Shown here: piece by piece, positions 1-7,398 of the stretch
Numbering within the stretch: position 1 is the first letter of the stretch
Layout of the letters: each line of letters opens with the position of its first letter
The notes under the pieces: model-generated
The model's input: only the letters and a program-made list of their open reading frames with translations
Told to the model about the DNA's origin: nothing
Database searches by the model: none
Made by a program: the position numbers and the translations under genes
Assembly: GCA_041582695.1 (NCBI GenBank)
Contig: JBFIBB010000066.1
Coordinates: forward strand, 1-13,596
Reading direction: 5' to 3'
Origin: JAWKWH01 sp041582695
Lineage (GTDB): Bacteria > Pseudomonadota > Alphaproteobacteria > Rhizobiales > Rhizobiaceae
Length of the DNA: 13,596 bases

Positions 1-229
1 CGCCCTTGCGTTTCCATTGGTCGATAAAGTTGACCTCAAGCTCAGGCAGCGCAGTCAGGTTGGTAATCGTTCCGGGCGAGCGGATTTCGCCGAAAGCAAT
101 GGTTTCGTCATCGAGGACGAGAAATGTACCCTTCGGCGACAGGCTCGGCCGTCCGTCCGGCGTGACGGTAGCAACAAAGCCGAGCGGAAACCTTGCGATC
201 AGATCCCTCGAGAATGTGTTCAGTTTCAT
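1..229 (-). CDS. Pyridoxamine 5'-phosphate oxidase-like flavin protein (N-terminal part, runs off the left edge)
   Basis: The reverse strand is open from the ATG at 229-227 to the window edge, giving about 76 residues. They start MKLNTFSRDLIARFPLGFV and contain TPDGRPSLSPKGTF, a VLDDETIAFGEIRSPGT stretch, and end near EVNFIDQWKRKG. This order (small-residue strand, PDG.P..SPKG, I.FGE...P.T..NL, then V.V.F.D...RKG) is the usual N-terminal half of the split-barrel FMN-binding pyridoxamine-phosphate-oxidase-related family. Members bind FMN, F420 or haem, so the substrate cannot be deduced. The start codon overlaps the stop of the upstream dehydrogenase gene (ATGA, 226-229), which suggests translational coupling and a shared operon. 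A role linked to flavin chemistry or N-methyl amine breakdown is only inference. The C-terminal half is missing. Confidence 0.8.
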   Translation of the reverse strand, partial: MKLNTFSRDLIARFPLGFVATVTPDGRPSLSPKGTFLVLDDETIAFGEIRSPGTITNLTALPELEVNFIDQWKRKG

Positions 230-2655
230 GCACGGATTCTTTCGTTTTTCGGATCCCAGAGCGGTCCGTCAGGCTGGACGATGGCCCTGCGCCGATCGCC
301 GTATATTTCGACCTCGACAATGGTGCCGGGTTTGGCAAGGTCAGAGCGCAGCATGCCGAGAGCAATCGATTCGTCAACGCGATGGCCCCAGCCGCCGGAA
401 GTGGTTTCACCGACAACATGACCATCGTGCCACAGCGTTGACATGTAAGGCGCGTCGCAATCCCCGGCGTCAACGATCAAAGTGACGAAACGCTTTGTTA
501 CACCTTGCTGGCGCTCGCTTTCCAGTGCGGCCTTGCCGACGAAATCCGGCTTGTCCCATTTGACAAACCGCTCCAGCCCACCTTGCAGAATGGTGTAGTC
601 CGTCGACAGATCGCCTTTCCAGGTGCGGTAGCTCTTTTCCAGCCGCAGACTGTCGAGCGCATACATTCCAAAGGGTTTGGCACCGGCGGCCAGAACCGCT
701 TCATAGATTGCCGCCACATGCTCGTTGGCAGCGTGGATTTCCCAGCCCAGTTCGCCGGCAAAGCTGACGCGGGCGAGCGCTGCCGGCCGGTTTGCAACGG
801 TCGCGGGCTGGATCGACAACCAGGGCATCGACAGATCCCCGTCGGTGAGCGGCGACAGGATTTCGCGGGACCTCGGGCCGGTTACAATCAGGGTCGAGAA
901 ATCGTCGGTGTGATCGCCGAGTGTGAGGCCATCCGGCAGGTCCTTCTTCAGCCATTCGAAATCGTGATATTGCGCGGTCGCCGCGGTGATCAGCGTCATG
1001 TGGTCATCGTCGTGGCGCATGACCGACATTTCCGTGACAATGCGGCCCCGGTGGTCGGCGAAATAGGTGAGCGACATTCTGCCCGGTTTCGGAATGCTGC
1101 CGGTGATCTTGTGTGCGAGCCAGTCGGCTGCGCCGTCGCCGGTAAGATTGAAACGGGAGAAACCGGGCAGGTCGAGCACGCCGCAATGGTCACGCACGGC
1201 ATGGCATTCCTCTCGTATGCGCTTCAGCCACGGCCCTTCGCGGTTCCAGGTCTGTGTCGCCTGCTCGGAAGTGTCGTCACCATCCCTGGCGAACCAGTTG
1301 GCGCGCTCCCAACCGTTGTAAGAGCCGAACTGGGCGCCGAGCGATTTCAGCTTCTCGTGGTTAGGACCAAGGCGCTTGCCGCGACCGGCTGGCCAGGCAT
1401 GGCGGGGAAAGTGCATTGCGTATTCGTGGCCGTAGACCTCTTTTCCCTTCGCCACCGCGTAGTCGAGATCGCACCAATCGCCAAACCGGCGTGGATCGCA
1501 TGACCACATGTCCCATTCGGTGGCGCCCTCGGTGATCCACTCGGCCATCACCTTGCCGGCGCCGCCTCCCTGAGCGATGCCGAAGGTGAACACGCAGGCT
1601 TCGAAGGCGTTTGGAACGCCGGGCATCGGGCCGATATTGGGATTGCCGTCGGGAAGGTAGGGGATCGGGCCGTTGATGATCTTGCTGACTCCGGCCGTCG
1701 CCAGAAGCGGCACTCGTGCCATGGCGTCTTCGACATACCATTCCAGCCGCTCGAGATCGTCGGGATACAATTGGAAGGAGAAATCATCCGGCATCGGATC
1801 GTCTTCTGTCACCCAATGGGCGTGACAGTTGCGCTCGTAGGGTCCGAGATTGAAGCCGTTCTTTTCCTGGCGCAGGTAATAGCTTGTATCGACGTCTCGC
1901 AACAGCGGCAGCTTGCGTCCTGATTTTTCAGTGCGCGCCTTCAGTTCGGGCACTTCCTCGAACAGAATGTACTGGTGCGACATGGCGACCATTGGAACGT
2001 CGCGGCCGAACATCTTTCCTACCTCGCGAGCGCGGTAACCGGCAGCGTTGACCACGTACTCGCAGCGAAACTCGCCTTTGTCCGTCATGATGATCCATTC
2101 GCCTTTGCCGCGTCGGACACCGGTTACCGGACAGAAACGAACAATCTTCTGACCGAGGTCGCGTGCACCCTTGGCCAATGCCTGGGTGAGCTGCGCCGGA
2201 TCGATATCCCCGTCGCAGGGATCGTAGAGCCCGCCTTTCAGGTCGTGCAGTTCCAGAAACGGATAATGTGTCTTCAGCTCGCCGGGGCTGCAGACATCGA
2301 TGTCGATACCCTGATAGCGCCCCATGCCCTTCACCCGCTCGAACTCCTGCATGCGCTCTCGAGAGTGTGCAAGACGAACCGAGCCCGTGACATGGTAGTT
2401 CATCGGATAATCAACCTCATCGGCCAGCCGGCGATAAAGTTCGGTCGAGTACCGCTGCATGTTCATGATGGACCATGAAGCGGAAAACGTTGGCACGTTG
2501 CCCGCCGCATGCCAGGTCGAGCCGGAGGTCAACTCGTTCCTTTCAAGCAGGACGCAGTCAGTCCAGCCGGCTTTGGCCAGATGATAGAGCGTCGAGACGC
2601 CAACCACGCCGCCACCAATGATGACTACGCGCGCAGTGGATGGAATGTCTGCCAT
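226..2655 (-). CDS. FAD-dependent dimethylglycine/sarcosine dehydrogenase-like protein with C-terminal GcvT (aminomethyltransferase) domain
   Basis: This 809-residue protein has the two-part layout of dimethylglycine and sarcosine dehydrogenases. The N-terminal DAO-type FAD domain (about 8-370) opens with VVIIGGGVVGVS, a GxGxxG dinucleotide fold, followed by an acidic strand end (LLERNEL). The SGSTWHAAG motif places His49 where relatives carry the covalent FAD histidine. A linker (about 370-430) leads to a GcvT-like folate domain (about 430-809) with YFADHRGRIVTEMSV, SFAGELGWEIH and ALDSLRLEKSYRTWKGDL. Known relatives oxidatively remove N-methyl groups from dimethylglycine or sarcosine and pass the one-carbon unit to tetrahydrofolate; length and architecture fit. 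The exact substrate is not visible. The ATG at 2655 has a GGAG eight bases upstream. It lies 22 bases after an XRE-cupin regulator and overlaps the next gene by four bases, so it is probably the core of a small catabolic operon. No damage is seen. Confidence 0.9.
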   Translation of the reverse strand: MADIPSTARVVIIGGGVVGVSTLYHLAKAGWTDCVLLERNELTSGSTWHAAGNVPTFSASWSIMNMQRYSTELYRRLADEVDYPMNYHVTGSVRLAHSRERMQEFERVKGMGRYQGIDIDVCSPGELKTHYPFLELHDLKGGLYDPCDGDIDPAQLTQALAKGARDLGQKIVRFCPVTGVRRGKGEWIIMTDKGEFRCEYVVNAAGYRAREVGKMFGRDVPMVAMSHQYILFEEVPELKARTEKSGRKLPLLRDVDTSYYLRQEKNGFNLGPYERNCHAHWVTEDDPMPDDFSFQLYPDDLERLEWYVEDAMARVPLLATAGVSKIINGPIPYLPDGNPNIGPMPGVPNAFEACVFTFGIAQGGGAGKVMAEWITEGATEWDMWSCDPRRFGDWCDLDYAVAKGKEVYGHEYAMHFPRHAWPAGRGKRLGPNHEKLKSLGAQFGSYNGWERANWFARDGDDTSEQATQTWNREGPWLKRIREECHAVRDHCGVLDLPGFSRFNLTGDGAADWLAHKITGSIPKPGRMSLTYFADHRGRIVTEMSVMRHDDDHMTLITAATAQYHDFEWLKKDLPDGLTLGDHTDDFSTLIVTGPRSREILSPLTDGDLSMPWLSIQPATVANRPAALARVSFAGELGWEIHAANEHVAAIYEAVLAAGAKPFGMYALDSLRLEKSYRTWKGDLSTDYTILQGGLERFVKWDKPDFVGKAALESERQQGVTKRFVTLIVDAGDCDAPYMSTLWHDGHVVGETTSGGWGHRVDESIALGMLRSDLAKPGTIVEVEIYGDRRRAIVQPDGPLWDPKNERIRA

Positions 2656-2677
2656 GACCTGTACTCCGCTGATGCGC

Positions 2678-3289
2678 TCAGTAGACGGGAGGCGCTATGA
2701 CCCAAATAAGCACCGCATCCTCATCGCCGGGATTTCGCCAGCGATGCGGTTTGCGGTTGAACCGGAAACTGTCTCCCGGCCCGAGGCTGTGCCAGGCACT
2801 GTCGATTTCGATGTCGAATTTTCCGGACACGACGTATGCGGCTTCCTCGGTATCTCGCAGCAGCGCTTTCTCCAGCCGCGCGCCCGGTGCAAAAACCGAC
2901 CGCACGATTTCGAACTCGCCGCCCAGGTCGGGCGAAAGCAGCTCTTCCAGCAGACGGCCCTCGGTCGAGCCCAACTGGCGCCGCTTGCCGGCGCGGACCA
3001 CAACGCCACGTTCCGCCTCGTCGGCGACCTCATGGGCGAACAACAAGCTGATCGGCACTTCGAGCGCCATACAGAGCTGGCGCAAGTCGTTTATGGAAGG
3101 AATTGAAATGCCGCGTTCAACCTGGCTGAGCCAGCCGACCGAGCGGCCCAGTTGCAGGGAGAGTTCTGTCAGTGTCAGGTTTCGGGAGCGCCTGAGCGCT
3201 CGGATGTCGCGGGCAAGCTGAACCGCCTTCGGCGCTTCGGGAAGACCGTTCACGTGATAGCCAGCTTCTGTGGTCGCCAATTCAGTCAT
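2678..3289 (-). CDS. XRE-family regulator with C-terminal cupin domain
   Basis: The 203-residue protein has an N-terminal helix-turn-helix (about 26-86), with LTELSLQLGRSVGWLSQVERG as the HTH helices and SIPSINDLRQLCMALEVPI following. A small-barrel cupin domain (about 130-200) includes EEAAYVVSGKFDIEI and SLGPGDSFRFNRKPHRWRNPG. This HTH-cupin layout is typical of regulators of amine, polyamine and amino-acid catabolism, where the cupin is thought to sense a small ligand. It is first in an operon with the dimethylglycine/sarcosine-type dehydrogenase, so it most likely controls that operon and itself in response to an N-methylated amine or a product; that is inference. The ATG at 3289 is preceded by GGAGA at about nine bases. 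The inverted repeats directly upstream (3306-3355) are plausible operators. Only the general family is certain. Confidence 0.92.
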   Translation of the reverse strand: MTELATTEAGYHVNGLPEAPKAVQLARDIRALRRSRNLTLTELSLQLGRSVGWLSQVERGISIPSINDLRQLCMALEVPISLLFAHEVADEAERGVVVRAGKRRQLGSTEGRLLEELLSPDLGGEFEIVRSVFAPGARLEKALLRDTEEAAYVVSGKFDIEIDSAWHSLGPGDSFRFNRKPHRWRNPGDEDAVLIWVIAPPVY

Positions 3290-3305
3290 GAAAATATCTC
3301 TCCGA

Positions 3306-3355
3306 ATTTCACGAAATCGAATATCCGTGAAAAAATCAAGAGAATTTTCACGGAT
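3306..3355. promoter_or_regulatory. Putative operator cluster between the XRE-cupin and nitroreductase genes
   Basis: A perfect inverted repeat has arms ATCCGTGAAAA (3323-3333) and TTTTCACGGAT (3345-3355) separated by 11 bases, so the arm centres are 22 bp apart, about two helical turns. Just to its left, ATTTCACGAAAT (3306-3317) is a palindrome around AC and repeats the same TTTCACGRA core. Three copies of one core in 50 bp, beginning 17 bp before the regulator's start codon, is what an autoregulatory XRE operator would look like. The region could also act on the divergent nitroreductase gene. The -35 and -10 boxes cannot be fixed with confidence. Confidence 0.6.
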
Positions 3356-3476
3356 CCTTGGTCTTGCCTAATTGTTCGCGGTAGTGCAAAGCACCGCCAT
3401 CACGGGCCACCGGATTTTCGCACGCCATCCGGTGCAAATGCCGGATCGGCAAGGGTTTCTGAGCGGTGGACGGATC

Positions 3477-4172
3477 ATGACGGATTTGCGATCGGATCGC
3501 CAGAAGACAGTCGACGATGCGATTGGCTCGAGGCGGTCGGTACGGGCTTTCCTGCCTGATCCTGTCGACGAGGAGACCGTCAGGGCTATCCTGGAAGTAT
3601 CAGCAAGGGCGCCATCCGGTACCAACATGCAGCCGTGGAAAGTCTATGTGACTTCAGGCGAAGCCAAGAAACGGATTGCCGATGCCATCCTGAACTCGGG
3701 AATCCGGGCCGAGAAAGCCCAGTGGGACGAATACAAATACTATCCCGAACAGTTCTTTGAACCCTATCTGACTCGCCGAAGAACCGTCGGCTTCGCGCTG
3801 TACAACTTGCTCGGCATCGGACGCCGCGACGTGGAAAGGATGCGCGCGCAGCACGACCGCAACTTCATTTTCTTCGACGCGCCAGTGGGCATGATCTTCA
3901 CAATCGACCGGCGGCTGGAAGTCGGATCCTGGATCGACTACGGCATGTTTCTGGAAAACATCATGATCGCGGCGCGGGGCAGGGGATTGCACACCTGTCC
4001 GCAGGCGGCGTTTGCGCCATATCACAAACAGCTCAGGCCGGTTCTCGGCATTCCAGACGAGGAGGTTGTCGTTTGTGGTATGGCGCTCGGTTATGAAGAT
4101 GAGTCCAAGCCCGAGAATTCCCTCCGCACCGAACGTGCGCCTCTGGATGAATGGGTGATCTTCAAAAGTTGA
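3477..4172 (+). CDS. Nitroreductase-family FMN oxidoreductase
   Basis: The 231-residue protein begins MTDLRSDRQKTVDDAIGSRR. It carries the RRSVRAF signature (19-25) that binds the FMN phosphate, then ILEVSARAPSGTNMQPWKVY (39-58), the hallmark of the family. The C-terminal part has DYGMFLENIMIAARGRGLHT and a VVCGMALGYED strand before the end. Family members use NAD(P)H to reduce nitro groups, quinones or enones, usually as cytoplasmic homodimers; the natural substrate cannot be told. I chose the ATG at 3477, with GGTGGA six bases upstream, because the RRS motif then falls at the usual distance from the N terminus; a TTG at 3372 in the same frame would add an unlikely leader. It is divergent from the XRE-cupin operon, shares its 187-bp spacer, and may share its control. 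Confidence 0.9.
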   Translation: MTDLRSDRQKTVDDAIGSRRSVRAFLPDPVDEETVRAILEVSARAPSGTNMQPWKVYVTSGEAKKRIADAILNSGIRAEKAQWDEYKYYPEQFFEPYLTRRRTVGFALYNLLGIGRRDVERMRAQHDRNFIFFDAPVGMIFTIDRRLEVGSWIDYGMFLENIMIAARGRGLHTCPQAAFAPYHKQLRPVLGIPDEEVVVCGMALGYEDESKPENSLRTERAPLDEWVIFKS

Positions 4173-4195
4173 GCAAGGATCGATCCGTACCCCAG

Positions 4196-4218
4196 TGAAC
4201 CAGCCTAAGGTTGGTTCA
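4196..4218 (+). terminator. Hairpin downstream of the nitroreductase gene, weak terminator candidate
   Basis: TGAACCAGCC (4196-4205) and GGTTGGTTCA (4209-4218) form a ten-pair stem, with one G-T pair, around a TAA loop, 24 bases after the nitroreductase stop codon. There is no T-run behind it, so it is not a standard intrinsic terminator. It may instead be a transcript-end stabiliser. Confidence 0.4.
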
Positions 4219-4306
4219 AGGAAAATCCTGGTCTTGGCCTGGCTCACGACGCCCCAGCTGCCCTTGCCGTGCGGCCTGGCGATATTTATGAACATTCTAA
4301 AAAATC

Positions 4307-4311
4307 GGGAG
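4307..4311 (+). promoter_or_regulatory. Ribosome binding site supporting the TTG start of the MscS gene
   Basis: GGGAG lies seven bases before the TTG at 4319. An in-frame TAA at 4298-4300 excludes any longer reading frame, and no in-frame ATG or GTG occurs before the signal peptide. The Shine-Dalgarno match therefore decides for the rare TTG start. Confidence 0.65.
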
Positions 4312-4318
4312 CCAGTTT

Positions 4319-6856
4319 TTGATTCTAGCGGCAAAATCCGGACGTATCCATTTCTTACCGTTTCTGGCCGGGTTGTTCCTGATACTGGTCGCGTGGCCGC
4401 ATCAGGCGATTGCTCAGACGCAGCCAGCAAGCGGCGAACTGAACGGACAGAAGGCGGCCATCGAGGCGCTGATCTCGAAATTCAATGAAATCGCCGGCCA
4501 GGTCGAGGCCAAAAAGGAAGACGACGCAGCGCTGGTGAATCTGCGTCTCAAACTTGACGAGATCGCCGGACAGCTTCTCGAAAGCGCCGTCGTATTCAGG
4601 CCCCGCCTGCTGGAGATCCGGCGCAGGCTAGACCAGTTGGGGCCGCCGCCCGGGGAAAACGAACCGCCTGAGCCGAAGATCATCTCCGAAGAGCGCCTCG
4701 CGCTTTCCAACGAAAAGGCGGAAATCAACGCCTTGATTGGCAAGGCCGAAACAACCTCCGTCGAAGTCAACAAGCTGATCGACCAGATATCGGAACTGCG
4801 CCGCGATCTTTTTACCCGCACGCTGTCAAAGCGATACGATCTTTCATTCGTGCTCGCGAAGGAAGTTTTGACCGTCTTCTGGGCAGAGAGCGGCGAACTT
4901 TACAACACGTTCTCATACTGGTTCCGCTTTGTCGTGCGGTTCAAGGTCAATTCGGTACTGCTGGCCACTTTCTTCTCGCTGGTCGCAGCGGTCGTCATAT
5001 TCGTCGGCGGCAGGCGGTTTCTGGGCCCGATCTTTCACGCCGACCCGAACAACGAACATCCAAGCTACATTTCGCGCCTGTCGGTTGCCTTCTGGTCGAC
5101 TTTGCTGCCTTCGCTTGCGCTGGCCGTTTTTCTCAACCTGACATTTTTCCTCTACGAGACCTACGATGTGTTCCGCGGTGACGTCGGCATCATCCTGCGG
5201 CAGGTGTTCAACGTCATTGTGGTGGTGTTTTTCATAAACCGTCTTGCGCAGCGGGCCCTTTCACCAGGTCTGCCCAACTGGCGGCTGGTGCCGATCGAGA
5301 GCGGCGCAGCGCGGATCCTGGTCTGGCTGATCACGGCAACGGCCATGATCACGGGCCTCGATTTCCTGCTTGGAACCGCCAATGATGCGCTCGGTTCGCC
5401 ATTGCAGCTAACAGTCACCGAAAGCCTGGTCGCATCCGTGCTTGTCGGCCTGTTGGTCACCGCCACGGCTGCGGTCAAGCCACTTGTGAATGAAGATGGC
5501 AGCGCGAAACCCTGGCCGCGCCTGATACGGTATCCGCTATACATGATCGGCACCGGCACGATTTTCATCGCTTTCCTCGGTTACATCGGGTTGGCGCGGT
5601 TCGTCATCCAGCAGATTGTCGTATCGGGCGGGATCCTGGCGACCATGTATATCGGCTTTCTGTCGGCAAGCGCGATATCGACCGAGGGAGCATTTCAAAA
5701 CAGTGCGATCGGCAGGCGCATTGCCGCCAGTTTTGACATGGGCGAGATGGCGCTCGACAGGCTCGGCATCGTCTTCAGCTTCCTGATCAACATCGTCGTT
5801 CTGGCGTGGGGTGTGCCGCTGATCCTGCTGCAGTGGGGATTCCAATGGGGCGACATCAAGGCCTGGGCCTTCCAGTTCGCTTCGGAAATCAACATCGGTA
5901 CGGTGTCATTCTCGCTCATCGGGCTGATGACCGGCGTCCTCGTTTTCTTCGGTGGCTACTTTGTGACACGCTGGTTTCAGCGCTGGCTCGACGGAACGGT
6001 GCTGACCAGAAGCCGGATCGATTCTGGCGTGCGAAACTCGATTCGCACCGCGATCGGCTATGCGGGAATTGCGCTTGCGGCGCTGATTGGCATATCGGCG
6101 GCCGGGATCGACCTGTCGAACCTCGCCTTGGTCGCAGGCGCGCTGTCGCTCGGTATCGGTTTTGGATTGCAGAATATTGTTTCCAATTTCGTTTCCGGCC
6201 TGATCCTGCTTGCCGAACGTCCGTTCAAGGCAGGCGACTGGATTGTCGCGGGCGGCGTCGAGGGCACGGTAAAACGCGTGAATGTGCGGGCAACCGAGAT
6301 CGAGACATTCCAGCGCCAGACAATCATCATGCCGAATTCGGAACTGATCAATGCGGCGGTCGGCAACTGGACGCATCGCAACAAGCTCGGCCGTCTGGAG
6401 ATTCGGGTTGGCGTTGCCTATGGAAGCGATGTCAAACGCGTCCGTGACATTCTCCTGGAATTGGCCGGCAAGCATGAAATGGTCATCAAGAACCCGGAGC
6501 CAGCGGTGATTTTCAAGGATTTCGGCGCTTCATCGCTGGATTTCGAAGTCCGGATGTATCTCTACGACATTTCCAACGTCATGACCGTGCAGAACGATAT
6601 GCGCTTCGCCATCCTCGAGGCGTTCGACAAGGAGGGTATCTCCATTCCGTTTCCGCAGCGGGATATCAATCTCAAGGGAGATCTCGCAGCCGCGCTTGGC
6701 GAAGAAAAGAGTACGCCGGGCAGAACTAAGCGTAGAAAAACCGGCGCAAAACCGGCTGCGAAAGTGGCGAAAACCGCTGCCGCAAGTGGAGCGGCGGCGG
6801 AAGCCAAGGCGAAGCGGCGGCGGACATCCAGGCGCAAGCCCGACCCGGATGAATAG
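4319..6856 (+). CDS. Large MscS-family mechanosensitive channel with periplasmic DUF3772-type domain
   Basis: The 845-residue protein starts at TTG. Residues 1-32 look like a Sec signal peptide (hydrophobic FLPFLAGLFLILVAW, cleavage after AIA). A periplasmic, helix-rich, charged region follows (about 40-190), with the EINALIGKAETTSVEVNKL and LRRDLFTRTLSKRYD stretches typical of DUF3772. Many membrane helices fill about 210-555. The MscS core begins near 565: pore helix NLALVAGALSLGIGFGLQN (601-619), then LAERPFKAGDWI and the beta domain with TIIMPNSELINA (668-679). The cytoplasmic alpha/beta domain runs to about 790. The last 50 residues form a Lys/Arg/Ala-rich tail. The role is release of solutes under hypo-osmotic shock, as in MscK/YbiO-type large channels of the inner membrane. 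It is the only gene in its transcript on the evidence of 146- and 112-base flanking spacers. Confidence 0.93.
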   Translation: MILAAKSGRIHFLPFLAGLFLILVAWPHQAIAQTQPASGELNGQKAAIEALISKFNEIAGQVEAKKEDDAALVNLRLKLDEIAGQLLESAVVFRPRLLEIRRRLDQLGPPPGENEPPEPKIISEERLALSNEKAEINALIGKAETTSVEVNKLIDQISELRRDLFTRTLSKRYDLSFVLAKEVLTVFWAESGELYNTFSYWFRFVVRFKVNSVLLATFFSLVAAVVIFVGGRRFLGPIFHADPNNEHPSYISRLSVAFWSTLLPSLALAVFLNLTFFLYETYDVFRGDVGIILRQVFNVIVVVFFINRLAQRALSPGLPNWRLVPIESGAARILVWLITATAMITGLDFLLGTANDALGSPLQLTVTESLVASVLVGLLVTATAAVKPLVNEDGSAKPWPRLIRYPLYMIGTGTIFIAFLGYIGLARFVIQQIVVSGGILATMYIGFLSASAISTEGAFQNSAIGRRIAASFDMGEMALDRLGIVFSFLINIVVLAWGVPLILLQWGFQWGDIKAWAFQFASEINIGTVSFSLIGLMTGVLVFFGGYFVTRWFQRWLDGTVLTRSRIDSGVRNSIRTAIGYAGIALAALIGISAAGIDLSNLALVAGALSLGIGFGLQNIVSNFVSGLILLAERPFKAGDWIVAGGVEGTVKRVNVRATEIETFQRQTIIMPNSELINAAVGNWTHRNKLGRLEIRVGVAYGSDVKRVRDILLELAGKHEMVIKNPEPAVIFKDFGASSLDFEVRMYLYDISNVMTVQNDMRFAILEAFDKEGISIPFPQRDINLKGDLAAALGEEKSTPGRTKRRKTGAKPAAKVAKTAAASGAAAEAKAKRRRTSRRKPDPDE

Positions 6857-6918
6857 GCGCATCTGCCATTCAGGTCCGGTTCAGAATGCGATGCTATTGT
6901 GGCGCCAAATCATGAGAA

Positions 6919-6936
6919 GTGCGGTATGATCCGCAC
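6919..6936. repeat. Short GC-rich inverted repeat upstream of the small secreted-protein gene
   Basis: GTGCGG (6919-6924) and CCGCAC (6931-6936) form a perfect six-base inverted repeat around TATGAT. The loop TATGAT resembles a -10 box and would lie 38 bases before the ATG at 6969, but no good -35 box is found at 16-18 bases. It could be an mRNA hairpin, an operator over a promoter, or chance. Confidence 0.35.
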
Positions 6937-6968
6937 GATAGCAGGAGCGGTGGCAACACCGGAATGAC

Positions 6969-7229
6969 ATGAATAAACTGGTTCTGACCGTTGCGGTTGT
7001 CTGTTTCAGCGTGCCTGCAGTGGCCGCCAGTATCACCAACAAGGACGACGTAGCCCGCAAGGTTGTCATCACGGAAGGCGGCAACCAGACCGAGCTGGTG
7101 CTCGATCCGGGCGAGGCGCAGTCGATCTGCAATGGCGGGTGCTTCGTTACCATGCCGAATGGCGACCGCGAGGCGCTTTCGGGCTCGGAAACGATCGAAA
7201 TTTCCGGCGGGCGCGCGGAGTTCAAATAA
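6969..7229 (+). CDS. Small secreted protein of unknown function
   Basis: This 86-residue protein is not assigned to a family I recognise. The first about 20 residues (MNKLVLTVAVVCFSVPAVAA) are a clean signal peptide: a positive Lys3, a hydrophobic core, and an AVA cleavage motif. The mature part of about 66 residues is a polar, probably beta-rich domain with ITNKDDVARKVVITEGG, an LDPGEAQSIC stretch, and a C-x3-C pair in SICNGGCFV (close cysteines that could form a disulfide in the periplasm or bind something). It ends GRAEFK. The ATG at 6969 has GGAA a few bases upstream and is the only start that keeps the signal peptide. It stands alone between the channel gene and the prenyl-pentose cluster. 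Similar short exported proteins occur in rhizobia as conserved hypotheticals, to my recollection. No function is claimed. Confidence 0.75.
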   Translation: MNKLVLTVAVVCFSVPAVAASITNKDDVARKVVITEGGNQTELVLDPGEAQSICNGGCFVTMPNGDREALSGSETIEISGGRAEFK

Positions 7230-7306
7230 GGCAAATCCGCCGGTTCAACGGCATTTTAGCGATTTGGCTCACCTTTCGTTAAGGATGGTGGGCCAATTCC
7301 ATGTTT

Positions 7307-7323
7307 GCGCAAGGCGATTGCGC
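7307..7323. repeat. Inverted repeat in the leader of the HAD-UbiA gene
   Basis: GCGCAA (7307-7312) and TTGCGC (7318-7323) are a perfect inverted repeat with a five-base centre, 75 bases before the ATG at 7399. The 169-base spacer (7230-7398) must hold the promoter of the prenyl-pentose cluster. I could not place -35 and -10 boxes reliably, so this repeat is only a candidate operator or leader hairpin. Confidence 0.3.
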
Positions 7324-7398
7324 GTATCGTTCAGTTTTCCCTAATCGAATTCTGTCACAAGCCGTGATCGGACCAAATTCGGGAAGGCGGTTTCTGCA

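Noticed and set aside
505..1503. A long open frame of 332 codons on the plus strand opposite the dehydrogenase gene
   Set aside because: It lies fully antisense to a well-supported 809-residue enzyme. Its protein is rich in Arg, Val and Gly with no domain I recognise, as expected for antisense frames in GC-rich DNA.
3372..3476. A TTG start giving the nitroreductase 35 extra residues
   Set aside because: The extra leader shows no family motif and covers the likely promoter. The ATG at 3477 has a better ribosome site and places RRSVR correctly.
4321..4325. A GANTC (CcrM methylation) site at the MscS start codon
   Set aside because: Five-base sites are common by chance. One site near a start is no evidence of cell-cycle control.
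3654..4430. A 258-codon minus-strand frame over the nitroreductase and the start of the MscS gene
   Set aside because: It is antisense to two clear genes, has no recognisable motif, and crosses an intergenic hairpin.
5806..6475. Long alternative frames on both strands inside the MscS gene
   Set aside because: They overlap the conserved pore and beta domain of the channel in other frames. Their products are low-information, Arg- and Asp-rich sequences.
7230..7398. GCCG/CGGC stem (7239-7252) after the secreted-protein gene as a terminator
   Set aside because: The stem has only four pairs and is followed by a short, broken T stretch; too weak to call.
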